In this document: positions 1 through 9,348 of the stretch, one piece after another
How the letters are laid out: each line of letters begins with the position of its first letter
How positions within the stretch are numbered: position 1 is the first letter of the stretch
Source: Flavobacteriales bacterium
GTDB taxonomy: Bacteria > Bacteroidota > Bacteroidia > Flavobacteriales_D > Cryomorphaceae
Assembly (NCBI GenBank): GCA_007125175.1
Contig: SLDS01000041.1
Span: 1-43,067, forward strand
Length of the DNA: 43,067 nucleotides
Reading direction: 5' to 3'
Translations under genes and position numbers: made by a program
The notes under the pieces: generated by a model
What the model was told of the DNA's origin: nothing
What the model saw: only the letters and a program-made list of their open reading frames with translations
Database searches by the model: none

Positions 1-153
1 TCTCGATTATTGCGCTTCGCTTCATGAGATGCTTTGTAAGGTATCCACTGCGTGGATGGCGTGCATGGCGCTTAGGTCATTTTTCAACCCAACAACATTG
101 TCTCTTGAGCCAAACTGTAACAGGGACTGAAATATTACACTCGCTGCGCCCGT

Positions 154-263
154 CTAGGAGCTGACAACCATCGGTAATTGGGAAAAGTTCATTTCTAAAC
201 AAAAAGCGGGTAAAGCCTGCTCATTTCTCGATCGGACAGACATTACTCAGGAGTCAGCTCTAG
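154..263. repeat. Inverted repeat of about 11 bp spanning 110 nt
   Basis: CTAGGAGCTGAC at 154-165 pairs with GTCAGCTCTAG at 253-263, leaving one bulged base. The 87-nt interval would form the loop of an RNA structure. It lies upstream of the -7 element at 387, so it would not be in the operon leader if that promoter is the one used. The function is unknown; it may be the remnant of a gene 3' end or an independent structured RNA. Confidence 0.35.
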
Positions 264-386
264 CCATTCAAAGCATAGCGATGCATCCTTGCGAGCGTAT
301 AGGCGCCATTTCCTTTTTGCGAAAGCAGGAGCAAAACCCAGGCATATGGGCAGTGACAAGACAGCGGCCTATTTGTCCGGGCTGCT

Positions 387-394
387 TACCTTTG
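387..394 (+). promoter_or_regulatory. Bacteroidota -7 element (TACCTTTG) for the importer operon
   Basis: TACCTTTG matches TAnnTTTG exactly. Transcription from it would give a leader of roughly 60 nt before the ATG at 462. No well-spaced -33 TTG is visible; a TTTG at 372-375 is too close. Confidence 0.5.
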
Positions 395-461
395 TAGCAG
401 TAGAGGGAAAATAAGTCCTCTAATGATCGCTAAGCACCTTTAAGCGAACCAATAGCAGCCT

Positions 462-1685
462 ATGATATCATCAAGAAGCCAGATGCGCATGCAGCTCCCA
501 TATGGGCTTTCACTTCGTATTGCGGCCCTTTCGGCCCCCATTTCCATCCTGATTGCCGGAATCTTCCTTGCACTTACTTTCACCTCTTGTGGAGGAGGTG
601 CTGATACCGGTGACAGGGCTTTTGTAAGAACTGCGGGCAATGCGGGCAGTGGCTCGGTGAGCCATAGCACGAGTCTGCGCATCGAGCTTGTGGACGATGG
701 CTATTATGTAGAAGTCCGAAATCCGATGGATACGAGTGAAGTACTCGCTTCATACCACCTTTCCAGAAAGAATAAAACGGAGATCGGGGAGGAGCATAGC
801 ACCATCCGGATACCGATAGAACGTATGGCTCTGGGCAGTACCACCTTTGTGCCCTATTTTGAGCATCTGGGAGCCGCCCAGGTCATTCGCGGTGTGACCT
901 ATGCCACCCAGGTGCGCAGTGAGGAGATCGCGGAGCAGGTGAATGAAGGCTTTACACTGGAGATCGCCGGAGACACGGGCATCGATCCCGAGCGCCTGCT
1001 GATGACCGATGCCGATGTGGCCATGGTTTACCTCTATGGCAATTCCAATTTCCGGCAGTTGCAAGAGCTGGGGATCCCTGTGGTGCTCAATATGGAATAC
1101 CAGGAATCCAGTCCGCTGGCGAGGGCCGAATGGGTAAAGCTGAGCGCTTGCCTGCTCGATCGGCTTGCTGAGGCCGAAGCCATCTTTGGAGAAATCGAAG
1201 ATCGCTACATGGAGATAAGCCAGCTGGCCAAAGATGCCAGCTACGCGCCCAAGGTATTCAGCGGAAGCAAATACGAGCGCAAGTGGTTTGCTCCGGGGCG
1301 CTCCAGCTTCGTGGCCCAGTACATCCGCGATGCAGGTGGGCGCTATGCCTTCGAGCATGTGGAGGGTTCGGGGAGTGTGGAGCTCGATTTTGAGTCGGTA
1401 TTGAGCACATTGGTCAAATGCGATTACTGGGGCTTGATCACTTCTTCCGAAGAGGAATTTGCGCTGTCGCACCTCATTCGGGTTGATCCTCAATACGCTC
1501 TTTTCGAAGCTTTCAGGAGCGGTCAGGTCTTTGTGTGCAATACTGCAAAGAGCGACTATTTTGGCAATGCTGTCATGGAGCCTGATGTGGTGCTCGCCGA
1601 TCTCGTGGCCATCATACATCCCGATTTGCTTCCCGGGCACGAGTCGGTCTATTTTCATCTTGCAGTGCGCGATGTCAAAGCATGA
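462..1685 (+). CDS. Lipoprotein substrate-binding protein of a BtuF/FepB-type ABC importer
   Basis: This is a predicted surface or periplasmic lipoprotein that captures a metal complex (iron-siderophore, heme or cobalamin) and delivers it to the permease encoded next. The N-terminus has a hydrophobic signal ending in a lipobox-like FTSC, with the lipidated Cys at about residue 43 followed by a Gly-rich tether. The rest reads as a two-lobe TroA/BtuF-like fold; the GIPVVLNMEYQESSPLARAEW stretch in the middle is typical of Bacteroidota members of this family. The start at 462 gives a long signal peptide; in-frame ATGs at 483 and 489 give more usual lengths and cannot be excluded. The 3' end overlaps the permease gene by 14 nt. 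The family is clear from the operon; the substrate cannot be read from sequence. Confidence 0.85.
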   Translation: MISSRSQMRMQLPYGLSLRIAALSAPISILIAGIFLALTFTSCGGGADTGDRAFVRTAGNAGSGSVSHSTSLRIELVDDGYYVEVRNPMDTSEVLASYHLSRKNKTEIGEEHSTIRIPIERMALGSTTFVPYFEHLGAAQVIRGVTYATQVRSEEIAEQVNEGFTLEIAGDTGIDPERLLMTDADVAMVYLYGNSNFRQLQELGIPVVLNMEYQESSPLARAEWVKLSACLLDRLAEAEAIFGEIEDRYMEISQLAKDASYAPKVFSGSKYERKWFAPGRSSFVAQYIRDAGGRYAFEHVEGSGSVELDFESVLSTLVKCDYWGLITSSEEEFALSHLIRVDPQYALFEAFRSGQVFVCNTAKSDYFGNAVMEPDVVLADLVAIIHPDLLPGHESVYFHLAVRDVKA

Positions 1686-2754
1686 TGACGCGCATATCCC
1701 CGCATCCGCACCGCCGGCTATAGGTCTCCATACGCGTTCGCTATCCCGACGGGCTGTGCAGTACCTGCTATTGCTTGCCTTGCTGCTCATCCTTCTTCTG
1801 GCCAGCCTGATTATAGGTTCGGTATACATCTCTCCGCGCGATCTCTGGGCGGTATTTAGCGGGGAGGGTGGCGATCTGCTTTCTCAAAAAATCGTCTGGC
1901 AGTTGCGCCTGCCGCGCAGCATCGTAGCCGTGCTGGGAAGCGCTGCCCTCGCCACGGCCGGCTTGCTCATGCAGACCCTCTTTCGCAATCCCTTGGCCGG
2001 GCCTTCGGTACTTGGGCTCAGTGCTGGCTCCTCCCTCGCCGTGGCCATGTACACCATGGGAGGTATTGGGCTCTCTTTGGGTGCACCGGGCATTATGGGT
2101 ACAAGTATCTCGGCCATGCTTGGCTCTCTCGCTGTATTGCTCCTGATCATGGCAGTGGCCCGCCGCTTTTCAGATATTACCTCCGTGCTAATCGTCGGTC
2201 TCATGTTCGGATTTTTTACCTCGGCGGTGGTGAGCCTATTGCAGAGCACCGCCAGTGAGAGCGCAATTAAGACTTTTGTATTCTGGGGTTTTGGAAGCTT
2301 TAGCAAGGTCATGAATGGGGAGTTGCTCTTTTTTGGGCTGCCACTGCTCGTGGCCATGCTGGCCGCAGCCCTTCTCATCAAGCCACTCGATGCCTTGCTG
2401 CTCGGGGAGCGCCATGCCGAGACCGTGGGTGTGGATACTGGCAGGCTTCGCCTACACATCGTGCTTATCACGGGCATTCTCACCGGGGTCGTTACGGCCT
2501 TTTGCGGTCCCATTGCCTTTATCGGGCTGGCGGCTCCCCACATAGCGCGCTTGCTCAGCGGCTCAGTGAAGCATTCCCTGGTGATGCCGCTTGCCTGGCT
2601 CAGCGCGGCCATCCTTGGCCTGCTCTGCGATATCATCGCCCGCTGGCCATTCAGTGAGTCCAGCATTCCGCTCAATGCGGTTTGTGCCATGTTCGGAGCT
2701 CCATTGGTGATTTACCTCATTTTTGCCGGAAGGCGCAAAAAATGGCTGATATGA
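1672..2754 (+). CDS. FecCD/BtuC-family ABC importer permease
   Basis: This is the inner-membrane channel of the importer, 360 aa, close to the family's usual 330-350 with a short extra N-terminus. It is strongly hydrophobic throughout, consistent with the ten-helix BtuC fold. The family-typical QTLFRNPLAGPSVLGLSAG segment is present, as is the FIGLAAPHIARLL segment of the cytoplasmic coupling region that contacts the ATPase. The start was placed at the ATG at 1672 (MSKHDD) because the reading frame upstream of it only shadows the 3' end of the binding-protein gene. Start and stop overlaps with both neighbours indicate translational coupling. Confidence 0.92.
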   Translation: MSKHDDAHIPASAPPAIGLHTRSLSRRAVQYLLLLALLLILLLASLIIGSVYISPRDLWAVFSGEGGDLLSQKIVWQLRLPRSIVAVLGSAALATAGLLMQTLFRNPLAGPSVLGLSAGSSLAVAMYTMGGIGLSLGAPGIMGTSISAMLGSLAVLLLIMAVARRFSDITSVLIVGLMFGFFTSAVVSLLQSTASESAIKTFVFWGFGSFSKVMNGELLFFGLPLLVAMLAAALLIKPLDALLLGERHAETVGVDTGRLRLHIVLITGILTGVVTAFCGPIAFIGLAAPHIARLLSGSVKHSLVMPLAWLSAAILGLLCDIIARWPFSESSIPLNAVCAMFGAPLVIYLIFAGRRKKWLI

Positions 2755-3536
2755 AGCTGCTCGAATGTTGCGACCTAAAGGTCTCCTACACCCGCCGCAG
2801 CCGCGGGGAGAGGGTGTTGATTGAGGGCCTCAATGCCCATTTTGAGGAGGGCGGACTCTATGTGCTCATCGGGGTCAATGGGGCTGGCAAGTCTTCCCTG
2901 CTTCGCGTGATGGCTGGCGTGCAAGCTGCGGCCCAAGGCTGCGTTCGCTTAAGCGCTGCGGATGTGATGCACATGCGCAGGGTGGAGCGATCGCGGAGCA
3001 TTGCGGCCCTATTCAGGGATTTCAGCCGGGTGGATGGCATGCTCGTGCGCGACATGGTGGCCTTGGGCAGGCATCCCTACACGGGGCTCTGGGGCAGTAT
3101 GCGGGCAGAAGACGAGAGCGCGGTGGAGGAAGCCATGGAGGCTGTGGGCATGATGGATTTTGCCGAAAGGCAGGTCTCCACACTCAGCGATGGGGAATTT
3201 CAGAAGGCCCTGCTGGCAAAGATGCTGGCTCAGGATGCTCCGGTGATGCTGCTCGATGAGCCGGACAGCCATCTGGATTTGCCCAGCGCCCTTGAGATGG
3301 TGGAGCTCTTGCGCAAATTGGCCAGTGCTCAAGGCAAATGCATCATCATCAGTACCCACAATCTACCCATAGCCTTTCAAATGGCCGATAAGGTATTGCT
3401 GCTTGAGGGCCAGGGAAAATGGGCCTTTGATAGCCCTGCTGCCATAGCCGGGCACGCCTTGATGTGCGGATTTCTCCGATCGGATAAAATCGCTTTTGTA
3501 AATGGAGAACTCACCTTTAAACTGAATAAGACGTGA
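2742..3536 (+). CDS. ATP-binding subunit of the BtuD/FecE-type importer
   Basis: This is the cytoplasmic ATPase that powers the importer, 264 aa. Walker A is visible as GVNGAGKSS, the ABC signature as LSDGE (Asp in place of the usual second Gly), Walker B as PVMLLDEPDSHLD, and the switch His in STHNL. The ATG at 2742 was chosen because GGAAGG lies about 8 nt upstream; a second ATG at 2751 forms an ATGA overlap with the permease stop and is a good alternative. The stop overlaps the GTG start of the next gene. Substrate specificity is set by the binding protein and permease, so this gene adds no information on it. Confidence 0.92.
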   Translation: MADMKLLECCDLKVSYTRRSRGERVLIEGLNAHFEEGGLYVLIGVNGAGKSSLLRVMAGVQAAAQGCVRLSAADVMHMRRVERSRSIAALFRDFSRVDGMLVRDMVALGRHPYTGLWGSMRAEDESAVEEAMEAVGMMDFAERQVSTLSDGEFQKALLAKMLAQDAPVMLLDEPDSHLDLPSALEMVELLRKLASAQGKCIIISTHNLPIAFQMADKVLLLEGQGKWAFDSPAAIAGHALMCGFLRSDKIAFVNGELTFKLNKT

Positions 3537-4351
3537 AGATTGCAATCCTGGGAATGGGTTGGTACGGCCGCCCGCTCGCCAAAGCGCTCCAAGAACGCCA
3601 TAATGTGTGGGGCAGCACCCGCAGCGAAGCTAAATGCGCGCAACTGAGGGCAGAGGGCCTGAAGGCGCATACACTCCACTTGGATCCGCAGTGGCAGGCT
3701 GCGGAGGGCTTTATGGACGATTGGAAGGATTCCGGGCTGCTCGTGCTCAACTTGCCGCCCGGGCGCGGCTCGCAGGAGGCGGAAGACAGCTACCACAAAA
3801 AGATGCTTGAGATTCAGAAAGCCTTGTCTGAGAGCAGTATCAGCAGGATGATCTTCGTCTCTTCCACCGGTGTGTTTGGCAGCGGAGAGGGTGATTGCCA
3901 TGAGGATTCAGAGGTGTATCCCGACAGGCCTGCAGGACGTGCGTTGCACCGTGCAGAGCAGTTTTGGCTACAGGGCTTTTCGGGCGATGTGCATGTAATT
4001 CGCCCCGGGGGCCTCGTGGGGCCCGGTCGCCATCCCGGTCGATTTCTGGCGGGGCGCAAGGATCTTTCCGGCAAAAGGCATCCTGTGAATTTTATTCACC
4101 TTGACGATCTTATTGCTATGACCGTGGCCGTGATTGAGCAAAATCCCGAGAGAAAGATATTTCACGCCGTGGCCGCTGATCACCCCGCCAAGGAGGAATA
4201 CTACGCGGGGACTGCCGCCAAAATGGGGCTGGAGAGGCCCGAATTCGATCAGGGAGATGAAAGCCCTGGTAAGCGAATCCTTTCCGAGCCATCTCGAGCA
4301 GCTCTGGATCTCATACTGAGCTATCCAAGTCCTTGGGATATGCTGCCCTGA
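3533..4351 (+). CDS. NAD(P)-binding SDR-like protein, YeeZ type
   Basis: A 272-aa Rossmann-fold protein that starts with the dinucleotide-binding pattern ILGMGWYGRPLA. A strand with FVSSTGVFG, typical of extended and atypical SDRs, follows near residue 105, and HPVNFIHLDDLI lies in the C-terminal half. The usual Tyr-xxx-Lys catalytic pair is not evident: the corresponding stretch reads RALHRAEQ. It therefore resembles the atypical YeeZ-like group, whose reactions are mostly unknown. The start is a GTG overlapping the ATPase stop (GTGA), so it is translated with the importer operon. A role in processing the imported ligand is conceivable but unsupported. It ends 22 nt from the convergent peptidase gene, with no clear terminator between. 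Confidence 0.8.
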   Translation: MKIAILGMGWYGRPLAKALQERHNVWGSTRSEAKCAQLRAEGLKAHTLHLDPQWQAAEGFMDDWKDSGLLVLNLPPGRGSQEAEDSYHKKMLEIQKALSESSISRMIFVSSTGVFGSGEGDCHEDSEVYPDRPAGRALHRAEQFWLQGFSGDVHVIRPGGLVGPGRHPGRFLAGRKDLSGKRHPVNFIHLDDLIAMTVAVIEQNPERKIFHAVAADHPAKEEYYAGTAAKMGLERPEFDQGDESPGKRILSEPSRAALDLILSYPSPWDMLP

Positions 4352-4373
4352 TGCTTGCTTTCCGTCCTGAGGA

Positions 4374-7300
4374 TCAATTTACCTTGATGAGCCTGCCCTG
4401 ATGCACCGTGCCTGAGCTGTGCACTTGCAGCATGTAGACTCCGGGAGACCATGAGCTGATATCGAGTTCAAGGTTTGAAGAAGTGCTGCCGCCGGGCTGA
4501 GGTATGGGGATTTGCTTGCCTTCCACGCTGAATACCATGATGGCTTCTATCAGGGCACCTTGTCCGAGGGATATACGCACCCGATCGCGGCTCGGAACAG
4601 GGTATACCTCCAGCTCGGCCTCCTGCGATGCAGTATTTCCGGTGCTAAAAATATTGAATTCAAAGGCCTCACTCAAGCTTTCGCAGCCATTGGCGTCGAT
4701 TACTGCCACTGTGTAAAGTCCGGCTTCTTGCGGAATGAATTCAGCTGCATTGGCGCCTTCTACGGGAATGCCGTTCAGGAACCACTGGTAGGACTGGGCA
4801 TTTTCTACATTCGAGGTCGATAAAACATCAGCCCCATCCCATTCGATCAATGGGATGCTCACCTCGTGCTCAAAGGCTGTAAAACTCGCAGAACTCACCG
4901 TGCACTGTTCATTGCCTGTGCTCACGAAATAGCTTCCGGCTTCTGTAATCTCTATGACTGCATTGCTGCTGCCATCGCTCCATTCATAGCTACCGGCCTC
5001 GCCTCCAGCGGGAGCGGCAAGCAGCACCATCTCGCCGGGACAGAAGCCCGGACCGCCACCGATGAATTGGCCGAGTACAGCCTGCGTTTGACCCCCGAAA
5101 GCAGCGCCATGCATGATGGCACCTGACTCCAAGCTCACCATGACTGTGGGTATGTTCACATTGCCTCCCTGTGCTCCCGGCCCCATGTCAATGGTGCCAC
5201 CACCGGCATTGTTGACCACGATGACCGCTGCGGCGCCAGCGTTTTGAGCGTTGAAGGCCTTTTGACCAAATTCGCATCCACCCCTGTACACGACGGCTAT
5301 TTGGCCATTGAGTTGGGCTGCATTGGCTGCCTGATTGCAGAGCAGGCTATCGCCGGCACTGTTGTCGCGACCTATGACCAATTGGGCCATTACGCTTACC
5401 GTTTCCGGGGCAGGGCTTCCCCAACCACCGGCACTGGATGTGCCGCTGAATGGATAGTGCCCCGCTGATGGTGATTGTCCCAATACTGTTAGGCTCACGT
5501 CATTGCCGCTCACGATGCTGGGCTCGGGAGGGCTGGGCAGCACTTCGATTTCTATGCTCATTTCGGCGCTACAGGCCAGGTTAGATCCTGTCACAGTGTA
5601 GGTGGTACTGCTCGTTGGGCTCGCTTCCACCTGACTGCCCGAAGTAGAGGAGAGGCCCGCCATTGGCGACCAGGTGTAAGTCTCAGCACCGGAGGCTGTC
5701 AGTGTAAGGCTTTCACCCTCACATATGCTAGTCGTAGAAGCGCTAATGCTCAATTCGGGTTCAGATGCAATTTGCACAAAGCCCTCTAGCATCAGCGTGT
5801 CTGCTCCGAAATCATTGCTTACCACCAATTGCACATCGTAGCTGCCCGGATTTTCATAGCTTACGTTAGGCAGGGCTTCGGTGGAGCTGGATGGATTGCC
5901 ACCCTCGAAGGTCCAGGAGTAGGAGGTAGGCACAAAACTGCTCTGATTGACAAATTGTATGCTGGAGCCGGCGCATAAGCCATTTTCCATCACATCAAAT
6001 GCCGCTATCGGTGCAGCCTGCACCTCCATGCAATTGCCGGACACCTGCACATTGTCGATGAAAATATTGTTACCACCGCCGCTGTATGCCTCAAACATGA
6101 TGCGCACATCGACTTCTCCGTCAAAATCGCTCAAGTCGAGCGTAAAGCAGGCACTTCCAAGATCTCCGCCAAAGCACCAGTCATTCCCATTTGCCGGCAC
6201 AAAGTTTTGATTGACGATGGCTCCGGTTGCGAAATTTCCTTGTCCATTTTCTGCTGCCGCAAAAATGCGGTGGGGGAAGCTATTGCCGCCGTCGGTAGAC
6301 ACATACACGATCAGAGAATCTTGAATATTGGCTGCCCTGCGGCGGTGGGCGTGCTGGAAGTCAAGCGCAGCATTGGCATGGCCACTTAGGTTGATCGGCG
6401 GGCTGATCAGCCCTGCCCTTTGGCCTGTGCTCTGCGTGCCAAAAATGAAAATTCCTGCCGCCTGATTGCCGCTCACCGTGCCTCCAACGGAGCTTTGCAC
6501 CCATTCCAGGCTGCCGCTTTCATTGGAGCTGCTCCAGCCTGCATCGGCCAAGTCACTGCCTTCAAATTCTTCGATATAAAAAATGTCGACTCCATTCGAA
6601 GATACTTCTATGAAGCCATTTTGCGTGAGCACATCGTTTCCGAAATCATTGCTCACTTCCAGGATCACATCGTACATGCCCGGCTCGCTGTACACGACCA
6701 GTGGATTTTGCTGCTCACTACTTGCAGGGTTTCCACCCGGAAAGGTCCAGGAGTAGCTTGTTGCCAGGCCTGCGCTCGATGCCCCAAAAAACTGTATCAC
6801 ATTGCCGGGACAGCTCACTTGTTCTGTGCTGCTGATCATTCCCTGTGGTGGTGCATTGATTGTGGCTTGTGTGCACAGCAATGCTTCGTAGGCATTGATC
6901 CTTCCACTGCCCAGTTGGCCGACGAAACCCGGGTTTTGTGCGTCGATATTGTCGGCGCTGCTCAGGATGCAATCCCTCACCTGGGCCTGAGGCATCTCGG
7001 GGTTCATTGAGAGAATGAGCCCGGCCAGGCCCGCAACCATGGGAGAAGCCATGCTCGTACCCGATATGCTTGCATAGGAGGCTTGGTAATTGTTGTGGTA
7101 GGTACTCAGGATATTGCTGCCAGGAGCGGCTACATCTATCCAGGCTCCGAAATTAGAAAAACCGCTTTTTTGGTCGGCCGAAGCTGTACTTGCTACGCTA
7201 ATGACGTTGTTGTAGCCTGCCGGATAAAACACCGTTGATACATTGTCATTACCGGCTGCGGCTACATTCACACAGCCGAGCCCATAGGCGTAGTTGATAA

Positions 7301-8135
7301 TGTTTTGACCTGTTTGGCTAAAGCCCGATCCACCCCACGACATATTGATCACATCGGCACCGTTCTCAGCCGACCAAATCACACCTGCATAGGCATCCGT
7401 GACGAATTGGGGAGAATTGGAGCTTTTCACGGGCATTATCTTCAGGTTGTATCCAATGGATGCGACTCCTATGCCATTGTTGGTCGCGGCGCCCACAATA
7501 CCGGCCACATGGGTACCATGGGTCATGCCGGGTTCATTGGGCATTGGATCAGCATTGTCTTGAGACACATCCCATCCCGGCACCAGATTGGGTATCAAGT
7601 CGGGGTGATTCACCAGCACTGCATCGTCGACGATGGCCACCTGAATGTCACCGTCGCCGGTACTCAAATTCCAGGCTGATAGGGCATCGATGATCCACAA
7701 GCCGTATTGGTTGCCCGAGCCACTTGCCGGGCCAAGGTCGTTGGGCTCAGTGGTGATGCGCATGATGGGAACGCGCTCTGCATAGCCCACATCATCGAGT
7801 CGGCCCACCTTCTGAGCCAGCTCATCCTCCCCGCCAAGGACTGCAAACTCCAGTTCGAAAACCTCGCTAATCTTTGAATCCTGAGCGAAGTAAAAAGGCT
7901 TGTGTACCTCCACCAAATTGTATTCCTGCCATAGCTCTGAGGGCAATGCGGCGGCGAATGAAGCCAGGTCCACCCTGCGGCCTTCTGAGGCTATGTCCAT
8001 GCTGGATTCGGCTTTTACTTGCACCCAAAGCTTGCCGTGGTAATACACCTCGCTTTGCTCTTGTGCTTGCGCAAAATTTTGATTGATAAGCAGACAGAAA
8101 AGTGGAAAAAGGAGAAGTCGAAATCGAAAATTCAT
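4374..8135 (-). CDS. Secreted subtilisin-like (S8) peptidase with PKD, PA and T9SS sorting domains
   Basis: A 1253-aa exported serine peptidase. Residues 1-25 are a signal peptide ending near AQA. About 30-140 looks like a propeptide. The catalytic domain runs about 145-420, with Asp170 (in IVDDAV, where most subtilases have DTG), His206 (in THGTHVAG), oxyanion Asn296 (AAAGND) and Ser361 (SGTSMASP). Then come a PKD domain (about 432-512), a jelly-roll choice-of-anchor-like region (520-700), a second PKD (705-790), an Ig-like stretch (795-866), a protease-associated domain (about 910-1010), another Ig-like region, and a type A T9SS sorting domain (about 1175-1253: EVYPVPSRDRV, SPGVYMLQV). It is predicted to be exported by T9SS and either anchored or released. 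Likely roles are degradation of extracellular protein or processing of surface proteins. Confidence 0.93.
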   Translation of the reverse strand: MNFRFRLLLFPLFCLLINQNFAQAQEQSEVYYHGKLWVQVKAESSMDIASEGRRVDLASFAAALPSELWQEYNLVEVHKPFYFAQDSKISEVFELEFAVLGGEDELAQKVGRLDDVGYAERVPIMRITTEPNDLGPASGSGNQYGLWIIDALSAWNLSTGDGDIQVAIVDDAVLVNHPDLIPNLVPGWDVSQDNADPMPNEPGMTHGTHVAGIVGAATNNGIGVASIGYNLKIMPVKSSNSPQFVTDAYAGVIWSAENGADVINMSWGGSGFSQTGQNIINYAYGLGCVNVAAAGNDNVSTVFYPAGYNNVISVASTASADQKSGFSNFGAWIDVAAPGSNILSTYHNNYQASYASISGTSMASPMVAGLAGLILSMNPEMPQAQVRDCILSSADNIDAQNPGFVGQLGSGRINAYEALLCTQATINAPPQGMISSTEQVSCPGNVIQFFGASSAGLATSYSWTFPGGNPASSEQQNPLVVYSEPGMYDVILEVSNDFGNDVLTQNGFIEVSSNGVDIFYIEEFEGSDLADAGWSSSNESGSLEWVQSSVGGTVSGNQAAGIFIFGTQSTGQRAGLISPPINLSGHANAALDFQHAHRRRAANIQDSLIVYVSTDGGNSFPHRIFAAAENGQGNFATGAIVNQNFVPANGNDWCFGGDLGSACFTLDLSDFDGEVDVRIMFEAYSGGGNNIFIDNVQVSGNCMEVQAAPIAAFDVMENGLCAGSSIQFVNQSSFVPTSYSWTFEGGNPSSSTEALPNVSYENPGSYDVQLVVSNDFGADTLMLEGFVQIASEPELSISASTTSICEGESLTLTASGAETYTWSPMAGLSSTSGSQVEASPTSSTTYTVTGSNLACSAEMSIEIEVLPSPPEPSIVSGNDVSLTVLGQSPSAGHYPFSGTSSAGGWGSPAPETVSVMAQLVIGRDNSAGDSLLCNQAANAAQLNGQIAVVYRGGCEFGQKAFNAQNAGAAAVIVVNNAGGGTIDMGPGAQGGNVNIPTVMVSLESGAIMHGAAFGGQTQAVLGQFIGGGPGFCPGEMVLLAAPAGGEAGSYEWSDGSSNAVIEITEAGSYFVSTGNEQCTVSSASFTAFEHEVSIPLIEWDGADVLSTSNVENAQSYQWFLNGIPVEGANAAEFIPQEAGLYTVAVIDANGCESLSEAFEFNIFSTGNTASQEAELEVYPVPSRDRVRISLGQGALIEAIMVFSVEGKQIPIPQPGGSTSSNLELDISSWSPGVYMLQVHSSGTVHQGRLIKVN

Positions 8136-8311
8136 GTGAATGATTGTAAACGCAATTTAAAAAAACACCTAAGTGCGGGGAAAGGTTTAAGGCGCTGCAT
8201 GCGATACGCTGCAAGCCGAAGGCAAGAAACGAAAAACTCCATTTAAATGACAGTCTTTCCTAAGTGAATCTTGGAATCCTAAAGGCTTAATATGTTGTCA
8301 AGCTCGCCTAC

Positions 8312-9262
8312 TTAGCGCCAAGGTCTTTGTAGCATCCGCTCTACATCCTTCTGCAAGGCTTCCTTCTGCACTTCAAATTCTTGTGCTGCCTCACTTGTGG
8401 GATGCAGCAAGCGGTGCTGTTTCATTTTTTGCAGCCGCTCCACCATCCGCAGCGTTTCCGTGGCAGCGGGATCGATTAGTACCTGAATCAGGCGCTCCCT
8501 CAGGGCTTGTAGACCGGCATCATTGAGGTGAATGAGATCATCGTGGCGGTAGAAGCGGTAATCGCGCAATTCGTCCATTACAAACTCATACACTGGAATG
8601 TATTGCAGCCTTTGCATGCTTTCGCAAAGCATTTCGCAGAGCCGCAGCAGCCGCGCTTTCGATCGCTGATTGTCGATGGCTCCGTGCCGCAGGTGGCGCA
8701 CAGGTGATACAGTGGTATAAATCTCCAGATGCGGACGCAGTTGCAAAAGCTTTTCGAACACCGATCCCAAGGCCGAAATGGCCTCGGCTTCGTCGATCTT
8801 GTGCTGCAGGAAATGCGCTTTGGGCAGTTTGTGGCAATTGTTTACCACCCTCAGATCGCTGCGCGACTGAAAGGCGATGCTACTGCCGAAGGTGATAAAG
8901 AGAATTTCGCTATCTAAAAGCGCTTGACGGCATTGTGCAATGGCCCGCTCCAGAACTTGCTGCAATTCCTCCCGGCCCGATGCGAAAAAGGAGCTGTGAA
9001 AATCGGGGTGCACCCAGAGGCCCTGGCTCAGCTGTACCCGCTCCATATCCAGATCTTCCAGTCCGAGAGCGAGCTTGAGCTGCTGCGCGATCGAGACTGG
9101 GTTATAGCTGATGCCCATCGGATTGTAAACGCACTGAAACTGGCTCTCGGCGAGCCATGATCCGATATTCTCGGAAAAACAGCTGCCCAGCAGGGTGTAG
9201 CGCCCCGCGTAGTTCATCCGCTTTGGCAAATCTGGAAAAGTAACTTCAGTGCTCCATTTCAC
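8312..9262 (-). CDS. GSCFA domain protein (putative SGNH-like hydrolase)
   Basis: A 316-aa protein of the GSCFA family, named for the N-terminal motif that appears here as LLGSCFSENIG. The Ser in that motif, a central LFITFGSS block, and DDLIHLNDAG near the C-terminal third resemble the blocks of SGNH/GDSL esterases, so hydrolysis of an ester is a reasonable guess. The family is common in Bacteroidota and has no firmly established substrate known to me. No signal peptide is evident. It is transcribed from its own CATCTTTG element 4 nt upstream of the start codon, divergent from the ABC module at 9385. Confidence 0.85.
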   Translation of the reverse strand: MKWSTEVTFPDLPKRMNYAGRYTLLGSCFSENIGSWLAESQFQCVYNPMGISYNPVSIAQQLKLALGLEDLDMERVQLSQGLWVHPDFHSSFFASGREELQQVLERAIAQCRQALLDSEILFITFGSSIAFQSRSDLRVVNNCHKLPKAHFLQHKIDEAEAISALGSVFEKLLQLRPHLEIYTTVSPVRHLRHGAIDNQRSKARLLRLCEMLCESMQRLQYIPVYEFVMDELRDYRFYRHDDLIHLNDAGLQALRERLIQVLIDPAATETLRMVERLQKMKQHRLLHPTSEAAQEFEVQKEALQKDVERMLQRPWR

Positions 9263-9266
9263 AGCT

Positions 9267-9274
9267 CAAAGATG
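9267..9274 (-). promoter_or_regulatory. -7 element variant (CATCTTTG) of the GSCFA gene
   Basis: On the minus strand CATCTTTG matches TAnnTTTG at seven of eight positions and sits 4 nt before the ATG, so the transcript would be nearly leaderless. The same 17-nt context, with one difference, precedes the minus-strand glycosyltransferase gene starting at 32827. Confidence 0.45.
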
Positions 9275-9348
9275 CAAAATCATAGCGTGCTTACTCTCAT
9301 TTGGTCAGGTGCAGGTGATTCGCTAAGAAACCTTAACGAAAGGGCCCA

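Larger units (their letters stand above)
1..461. other. Left-edge non-coding region upstream of the importer operon
   Basis: I see no convincing gene here. Short open stretches run in from the left edge (to about 129 in one plus frame and 164 in another), but their translations look like nothing I know. The region contains a small perfect hairpin at 43-57 (ATCCAC-TGC-GTGGAT), a longer-range inverted repeat at 154-263 and a -7 promoter element at 387-394, listed separately. I looked for the conserved core of a cobalamin riboswitch, as the downstream genes might suggest one, and did not find it. Confidence 0.6.

Noticed and set aside
1-461. Cobalamin riboswitch upstream of the BtuFCD-type operon
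   Set aside because: The conserved core and B12-box sequences are not present, and the candidate promoter leaves a leader of only about 60 nt.
750-1829. Long minus-strand ORF antisense to the substrate-binding protein gene
   Set aside because: It lies entirely opposite convincing coding sequence; its translation shows no domain or signal and is explained by codon bias of the real strand.
1884-2690. Minus-strand ORF of 268 codons opposite the permease gene
   Set aside because: Shadow of a strongly hydrophobic gene; composition is Ser/Pro/Arg-rich without any recognisable motif.
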